From Ursus arctos (lineage: Eukaryota; Chordata; Mammalia; Carnivora; Ursidae), in the NCBI RefSeq assembly GCF_023065955.2, contig NC_079873.1, positions 11,856,566 to 11,920,565 of the forward strand: DNA of 64,000 nt, written 5' to 3'. The notes beneath the pieces are model-generated. The model had not been told where the DNA came from. It worked only from the letters and a program-made list of their open reading frames with translations, and ran no database searches. Positions 39,701 to 48,700 of the stretch are shown piece after piece. The position numbers and the translations under genes were made by a program. The stretch's first letter is position 1; each line of letters opens with the position of its first letter.

Positions 39701-42700
39701 TCATGGGCTGGGGCTTCCTCGTTTGGAGGATGCTTTGAGAAACGAACCATGATGTCTTGGTTCCCCCAAGAGTGAGAAACTGAGGGCCAAGGAGAGAGAG
39801 AGCCCAGGCAGTCCAGAGCTCCTTCCTATGACCATTGTCACTAGACCCAGCAGGGGACTCTCCACTGAGGCAGAAGAAGAGGGAGAAGTGGGTGGGTGGG
39901 TGGGTGGGTACTGTTTCTTGTGCCCTTGGTTTAAGAGCCTGGATGGTAAGGACGCTTCATTCGCTCACAAAAACGTACAAAGAACTAGCACAGATTAGCC
40001 AACATGGTTAGGGATGGTGAAGAAAAGAGTTCCTACTGCAAGGGCTTTTAGATCCCATGACCCTTCCCATAAGTGTAGGACTGTAGTGCTAAAGACCCTT
40101 GAACACCAAGGTCACAGTGTCTTGAGCCAACCAGAAGATTAAAAACCGAAGTGAGGCCAATAATTCCTGAGATGCCTGAATTGGCTCACAAGATTCCATA
40201 CCCCAGCTGAGAATAGACCCAGGACAGTCGGGCGGGCAAAGGGCTTCCAGATTTCATGTGATTTCTCTATAGTCTTTGTCAAGAGGCTCTCTAATCCCTG
40301 GCCTGATGTGAACTTCATTGTCTCCAAGCAAAGAACACCCTCTTCCATTTTATCAGCTGCAGAGTCACCTGGGAGACTATCATAAATACTTAGTTTATCT
40401 GCAAAACAAGCCTTCTCTGGGCCCTGGGACATGAAGGCGAGGCCCAAGGCTGTGCTGCTCTCACTGTGAGCCCCTGCATTCCTGCAGTGTGGCCCCTGTG
40501 GACACTCAGGGAGGGGTTGTGAAATGGATGGATGGATGCATGGATGAATTAATTAATGGAATGGAGAAATGAACTCCATTGTTTTTATGATATTCCAAGA
40601 GAGACAAACCGAGAAAATAAATAGGGCAAACACCAAATAGGAAAGGGGGGAATGAAAGGAGGGAGGTTGCTTCCCCAAAACATTGTTTGCTCAACCACAG
40701 CTATTCAGACAACACGGTAATACTGGAGCTCTCTAGCAGAAGAGCACTCCTGAATACAGTGCAGATAGGGGGAGCCCAGAGGAAGTGTCAACGTGAGGGA
40801 AGATGGTACTAAAACGGAAGTAACGTGAAGCCTGATCCTACAGACCAGTAGTGATTTACACAGCAACCAAAGGATACTAATTGCTCCCTCTCTTGGGTTA
40901 GGAACAACTAGTGTGACTTCTCCCTGGTCTTTCTTCCAAATGTGACCACACTGAATGTCCTCTAAGGTTTACACAGAATGAAAAATTAAACAACAAGCAC
41001 GTATTGAGCTACACTTGTCTTTGTCAAGTTTGTTTTGATGTACTCAGTAAACTGAAATGCCTAAACCTTAAAAGTTCTCATCATAAGAACAAAAATTCTG
41101 AAACTATGTATAGTGACAGATGGTAACTGGACTTCTTGTGGTGATCGTTCTGCAGCGCATACAAATATCACTTCATTATGTTGTCCACCTGAAACTACTC
41201 TAATGCGACACATCAGTTAGGCTTTAATTTTAAAAACTAAGTAAATAAACTGAAATGCCAGGACCACAACTAAATAGAAATCTTACATTTTCAAGATTGT
41301 AAATACAGGTGGGTCTGATGGAATTATCGGAATTCACTTCAATAATCATTTTGTCCTTTTACAAAGGACTAATATACATAGTCAAATGGCTTCTGAAGCA
41401 AATCCTTGAAACGGTAAAAATGTCCACTCCCTTTCCTCAAGTGTGGAAAGCACTGGTTTTATACTAATCCTCCAAGATTTGGCTCCACTGCCTTCTCTCA
41501 TCCGTGGTGCCAGGAAGGCCAACTGCATCCAAGGGGTGGTAAGAATCAGGCTCTTGTTTCTGGAAATCAAAGGACTAAATAGGAGCTGGGCTGCTGTGTC
41601 ACAAGCACAAGACCATTAATCCCCTTACCGTGGACACAATAGCACATTGTTCCTTTTTAGATCACATGACTTATCCTTGAATACGTAGGCAGAGGAAGAA
41701 ATCCATTCCATGCCCTACACCATGGAATTCAGGAAGAAACTGCCATGCCTGAATTAGACTTCTCCTCTCTTGCTAAAAGTGATAAATTACCCTAACGCCA
41801 ACACTTGAGGAAACTAGGCAGGTACATTTCCCAACTTACTTGGGAAGCGGACTAGAGTTTAACCTTAGGTTACATTTCCCTAGAAACTAACTTCAACATT
41901 TAAAAATTTCTGTGATCCTGTTCTACTAAATCTGGCCTAAACCTTATTGTAATAACTTGAAAACACCTAGTTGCCATCTTCTTCAAATTCACAAGAAATC
42001 TTCATGTAGCCTGACCTAATGAAACCAGAACTTCCTTTCACTGAAATTTTTCCATACATCTTCCATTCTGCTTTTAAGAAAATCCAGGAAGTGTCAAGAA
42101 AACCACTCGATATCAAGATCCAAGGAAGGACCTCGGAAGAATTGTCTTGTTTTGGTCACATTTAGTCCGCCTTCCTCACATTTCTCCCAGGCCCAGCTTC
42201 CTCGGTGTGGGCGCCATACCGTGCGAGACCTGGTGTTACCCATCATCTTAATCTCAGGGCCGAGCACGCAGGAGGCTTCAGTCGAGGTTCCTCAATTCTG
42301 TGGATTCAGCCACAGCCACGCAGTTCGACAGGCTGGCCTCAGTAGACTGCAATGCACCAAGAGGTTTCTGTTTCTCACACCTTTGCCTTTGGCTGCTCTG
42401 TCTGCTCTTTCTTCTTCAGTCCCTGACAGCATCTGAAGCAAATGGCGTAGCTTTCCAGTCGCTTCTACTTCTGAAAGAGTTCAGGGCAGTCGAATCAAAC
42501 CTCGGATCAAAACTGCCTTCCTGCCTCTGGCACACAGCTTCTCTCCCTCCAGCTGCTCCATTGATGTACTCTCTGTGCGCCCCCCGCCCCCCCCACACGT
42601 CTCCCCTTCTGTCCCCCCTCCACTTCATTCTTGCTCCTTTTGGGCTGGAAAGTAAGATGGGAGAGGGCTGTGGGCATCAAAAGAAGGAAACAGCAAAGGT

Positions 42701-45700
42701 GTTTTTCTTAGCCAGGGCTCTTTGTGGATCCCCAGGCTGTTCCGCTGTCCGGGGTCCTCCCCTCTGCTGTTGGTGGGCGTCCTCAGGTCCTCCATTCCGA
42801 GTGCCTGGCGGGGCCTCTGCGGACCTGTCTGGGCACCTCTGCCCTGCAGCTTCCCTGACGTGGGCGATGCACTCTGACCAACGTCCTCCATCCCACCGCC
42901 TGCTCGGCCTCCAGTGGGGCACGTCCAGCCACACTGCACTGCCTCCTCTTGGCCCTGCAGGGGTCTCAGCCCCAAAGGCAGGGCCTCTGTCCAGTTGCCT
43001 TCAGCAGCCTCCGCTCAGTCCCAGGGATACATTGGAGGGCAGGCTGCTTGCAAAGCTGTCCTCTCTCACCCAATTACTGGAGCTTGACTCGGCCTTCCAC
43101 CTTTGGACTTCTCCAGCTACAAGGCAGGCCCCAGTTTCTGTTCCTCGGTACACCCTCAGTGACTGGTTCACCGTCGTGCACGTTGGGGAGCGTCTGACCA
43201 GGAAATAATATGCCAGTCTCTCCTCTACAGACAACGCCACGCTCTGTGAGTAGTTCTCGGCCTGACTTGAAGTAGACGGGGACACAAGCAAAGGTATCAC
43301 TCAAAGTACATAATCGCTAGTGTGGCGTGGGCAGCAACTCATCAGAATGGGCCCTGTTGTCAGCACCCCACCTGGCTGCATGTGCATATGCGCTGGAAGC
43401 CGTTCCTGCCAGTCCATCCTATGGGCAAGGGAGTGGAGGGGCCACAGCCCTCCCTGCAGGCCCACACCCCTGCCCTCTGACCCTCTTGCTTTCTCTCCCA
43501 CTGCCTCCTGGGGGAGGGTGACTGGACCAGTCCAACTGTCCCATCAGTCCTGTGTGGACACAGCCAGGACCTCTCTCTACAAAAAACAGCCTCTTGCATA
43601 GTCAGTCCAGGTTTTACTGGATCGAGGATATGCCAACCACAGGTTGCCAACGATGCAAAAGCGTCCTCGGAAGATTCTGAGTTCTGTCTCACTGGAGGCG
43701 GTCAAGCTTGATGTAGGAGATAGCGTAGTACAGACTGGGTAAAAGGTGGCATGAAAACGAGAGTATTCATTATTCTCATTATGATTTGAGTATCTTTAGG
43801 GAGTTACTTTCTACATTTTCAATTCTGTACGTTTCAGTGTCTTCGAGTTTTCTGCAATCTTCATAAAATAAGCCACGAGGAAAAAGAAGGAGATAAACAG
43901 TGATGTTCCAGATCTGGATCCCTGAAACCATCTGGAAATGGCTATTTGCCACCGGGTTAGTCTGCTGGGGTTGCTGTAACAGACACTACAGACCCGGTGG
44001 CTTAAAAGACGGAGATTTATTTTCTCACAGTTCCCAAGGCTAGAAGCGCAAGAGCAGTGTGTGGTCAGGGTTGATTTCTTCTGAGGCTTCCTTCTTTGGC
44101 TTGTGGACGGCTGTCCTCTCCTGTCCTACCTGGGCTTTCCTCTGTGCCCATCTGGTCCTCATCTCTTCTTCTTGTAAGGACACCATTCCTGCTGGATGAA
44201 AGCCCACCTCTATGACCTCACCGTACATTCATAACCTCAGTCACACTCTGAGCTACTAGGGCTTAGGACCTGAACATACGCATTTTGAGGAGACACAATT
44301 CATCCCATAGCCGCTACCCGCCAGCATTTATTTTCTCCCTCACTCGCACCAGGAGACCTTTCTAAGGCAGAAGAGTTAAAACCTCAGCCAGCTGCCAAGC
44401 CACTGACGTCTTCCATCCACCCACCCACTGGAGAGAGGCAGCCTCTCTGCAAAGTCGTTTTCCACCCCAGCTTGCATTTTGAGCTGCCCTTTCTCACAGG
44501 GGAACCGGTCACGTAAGGAGGTAGCCTTCCTTATGGCAGCTCATGGAGAATGGGGCTCAGCAATTGAATTGCATCTTAAACACATTCTGATTCATGAGGC
44601 AGCCCTCCTCACTCAGCCCCCTGACTTCAGTAATGCTGGCACTCATACTGTCTGTGGCTTTACAGAAATGTCTGTTGACCCCGATTGAGTTTTTCACTTT
44701 TTGACTTTTTCAACGGGCATTGGCAATGAAGCCTTCTCTATATCCTGTGCAAGTGAAACACGTCTGCAAGTAAAGAAGATCAGATATTCACCAACTTATA
44801 CAATGCCCCAAGTTAAAAAAAATTCAAACATGAATTCCTCAAAATTCTTCTAAAATGTTCCATGTTTAAATTAACATTTCCTAAGAATGGAAACATCTGA
44901 TTTACCATAGTTATTTACAAGGTTTAATGCAGGCACCCAGAGGAAGAAATAGTATGATGAACACAGCAAAGCATAAAACCTGGGGACGAGAAGGGTAGAA
45001 GATAAAGAGAATTTTTTGGGGTGGGGGTTGCACTGTAAGATGACAAGGGGCTTTTTTTCTTATATTTTTCCTTTGTAATTTTTTGCAAAGTAATCACCCA
45101 ATTTTTTTGAGAAAAGTTATAATAGTTGTGGAAAGAATGTGCAGTTTAAAAGGCATATGATAAGCACAAATATATTTTTTTCTAAAACTCTATAAAATAG
45201 CAATAGAATTCACTTTGGACACAGTTTGGCTTTACTATATACCTCCTTCTTTTAATTTTTTGAATCATGTGAATATATTCCCTATTTTTAAATATATATG
45301 TGGGTGTGTCTGCACACACACACCATGTATGTTTATTTTGCTTCCCCAAATGCCACTCTTCTGTTTCATTCTTTATATTCACAGCCCATGCATCATATAT
45401 TGTGGGTTTCAGGGGGGTCAATAAATACTGATCCTCTTTGTCAGGTTCTGAATCCTTACAGAATGAAGACAAAAGAATGAAGCAGATAGGAGGCCAAAAT
45501 AAAAGGCCAGGTTGGAGGACACGACATTAATCAGCAGGTAAGTTTTCTTCCTGAGTACAAAAACCCTGAAAGGAGATCAATTCATTGATAGTGTCCCAGG
45601 TAGAGCTGAACTGGGGCATCTATCACACATGCTGGAGTAATATACAAGATATTTAACACCCTATATGCTATGGCACCTACTAATGGAAACGGTCCTCTTC

Positions 45701-48700
45701 TGTAAATAGCACATTCAGCCTTATAGTTGTATGGGCCTGCCCATGCAGGGCCTGATTCTGTACTTAGTGTAGGGAGTAGCACAGAAAAATGCCTGCTGTC
45801 TGCGGGCAGGCCAGCTCCTGAGGAGAAGGGAACCAACAGAGAGCTTCTCCTTCCAGCTCACCAATCAGGTCAGTCATTTCTCCTCTCAAGGGGAAGAAGG
45901 AGAGAGGGAATAGACAGAAACCAGGAGTGGTACCAGAATCACAAATAGAGATAGAGGAAACATTACGATAGAGGAAACATTACAAATAGAGATGATTCCT
46001 CTGGGAAAATACAAAAAAAATGTAAAACTGTGAAAAGTTGTACTAAAGCTTCTAAGAAAATGACCAAGGTGCTATGATAGATGTCAATCATGGGATGAAC
46101 CTTTACATGTGTATTTCCAAAATAAGTGCTGTGGACTGATTTGATCCCCTTCCCCCAAATTCCTATGTTGAAGCCCTAACCCCCTCCACAGGACTATACT
46201 TGGAGATAGGGCCAATGAGGAGATAATTACAGTTAAATGTCATCATAAGGGTAGAGCCCTTATTAGTGTCCTCATTAGACACTAGGGATTAGTGTCCTCA
46301 TTAGAAGAGACACCAGAGACCTCACTCTCTCCCCCTCCATGCCCCCTCAACAAAGAAGAGGTCATGTGAGAACCTGGTTCTAGTGGTATCTGCAAGGCAA
46401 GAGAAAAAGCCTCAGAATGAAACCTACCGTGCCAGCACCTTGATCTTGGCCTTGCAGCCTCCAGAACTGTGAGAAATAGGCGTCTGTTACTTAAGGCACC
46501 CAGCATGTGGTATTTTGTTATTGCAGCCCTAGCCAACTAATATAATGAGAACAGAATTCTTCCCTTTCTATCTACCTACCTACCTACATACTTACCTATC
46601 TACAGGAGAAACTATATGTTTACAATAGGAATATAGAACAAGCTTATGACACGTGACTATATCTAAAAATTTTTATCATCATAGTGCCTATTGAACAAAG
46701 AGCATTGTTGGAACATGATATAAACCGCAAGGTGAGCTATATTACAAAAGTTTTTTTAAATGTTACAATATGGATCCTTTTTAAAAATTAGGCTAATTAT
46801 TTTCAAGGTAGAATTTTGAATTAATGCATGCCTCAAGTAACACTGCAAATAACCAATTAAGATTTTTTACTATTTACTTACTCTGTTGTTTCTCTGTTGG
46901 GAACTTTTCTCATGGAGAAAGCCACCATTGCTTTGAAAAGATATTCCTCGTTTGTATCCCAGGCATACTAAAAGAGAAGTAAAACAGAAAATATAAGAGG
47001 CATAGGATAAAAAATGGTCCGTTGGAATCTAATTGTGACCACAGTGGTGGTGTTAATCAGTGCCCCCCCCATCTTTCTCATAACTAAAGACCAGAGACCA
47101 AGATAAATCATGTCATGATAATGTTCAGGATAGGCTTTCTTGGACATTCTGTCATTCCAAGTGTGGTATACTTTCCATTGCATTATCTTCTTCACAATCT
47201 GCAGTATTAGCAGCCAGTCAACAAATAGGGCATTTGGACATTGTATCCTGGACATATACAGTTGATTCCCTTCCTCCCTTACTTTCTTCCCTCATAAACT
47301 GACTACCTCTCTCAGCTTCCTTTCCTTTACTAATATTGATACAATTTTTCTTTTCATTTTCTTAGCTGGAAACTTGAGTGTGTGTGCATATTATGGATTG
47401 AAATGTGTCTCCCCTGCCCCCAAATTTATGTGTTGAAATCCTGACCTCTAGTACCTTAGGATGTAACCGTATTTGGAGATAGTGTCATTACAGAGGTAAT
47501 TCAGTTTAAACGAGGTCACTAGGGTAGACCCTAATCCAATATGGACTGGTGTCCATATTGCAAGAAGAGGAAATTTGGACACAGCCACATATAGAGGGAA
47601 GACAATGTGAAGATACAGAGAGAAGATAGTCATCTACAAGCCAAAGAGAGATGCCTAGAATAGATCTTTCCCTCACAGACCTCAGAAGGAACCAACCCTG
47701 CTGATACTCTGACCTGACCTTGGATTGCTAGCCTCCAGAACTAGGAGAAAATAAACTCCTCGGGGCTCCTGGATGGCACAGCAGTTAAGCATCTGCCTTT
47801 GGCTCAGGGCGTGATCCTGGCGTTATGGGATCGAGCCCCACATCGGGCTCCTCTGCTGGGAGCCTGCTTCTTCCTCTCCCACTCCCCCTGCTTGTGTTCC
47901 CCCTCTCGCTGGCTGTCTCTACCTATCTCTGTCAAATAAATAAATAAAATCTTTAAAAAATAATAATTAAAAAAAATAAAATAAACTCCTACTGCTTAAG
48001 CCACCTGGTTCACGGGACTTTGTGACAGCAGCCCTAGCAAATGAATGTGGCTGACCACATATTTTAGGTGAGTAATCAAGTATAACTGGAGAAAGTCACA
48101 TAACGGGAGGATCATGACCTGAGCCAAAGACAAGACACTTAACTGACTGAGCCACCCAAGGCACCCCTCACTAGATGCTCTTGTCTCTTAATTTAAAGAT
48201 ACATCCTCAAATCATCAATTTAAACTCCCCCATCCTCCTGACACCAAACAAAAAAGTTCCTCTGTAGACATACATGCTATCCACATCCTCCCCCGAAAAG
48301 CTGGATGTGGTGTTTCTCCTCCTGTCAATGGCTATTTCATCTACCTGTATTAGGAACACTTCCCTTCTGCCCTTCTCAGGATCTAAGGATATGAGTTTCC
48401 CCTCTCCTCTGTGCATTGGACTCTGGCTTTTAGCCACACTCAAGCTTTCCCATTAAAATGACACCAAAACAGAATCACTGCACTCAATCCTTCTTCTCTA
48501 CCTATTGCTGTCTCTCTCCTGCCCTTCACAGCCAACATTCTGAAAGGAGTTGTCATACTTGCGCCTTCACCTGTCTGCCACCCACTTACTCCCAGCTCCC
48601 TCCATTATCTGCTTTCCGGTTCCACCACTCCACAAAGATGGCTCTCTCTAAAGTTACCAGTGACCTCCACATGACTCAACACAATGAGTGGCTTTCAGTC

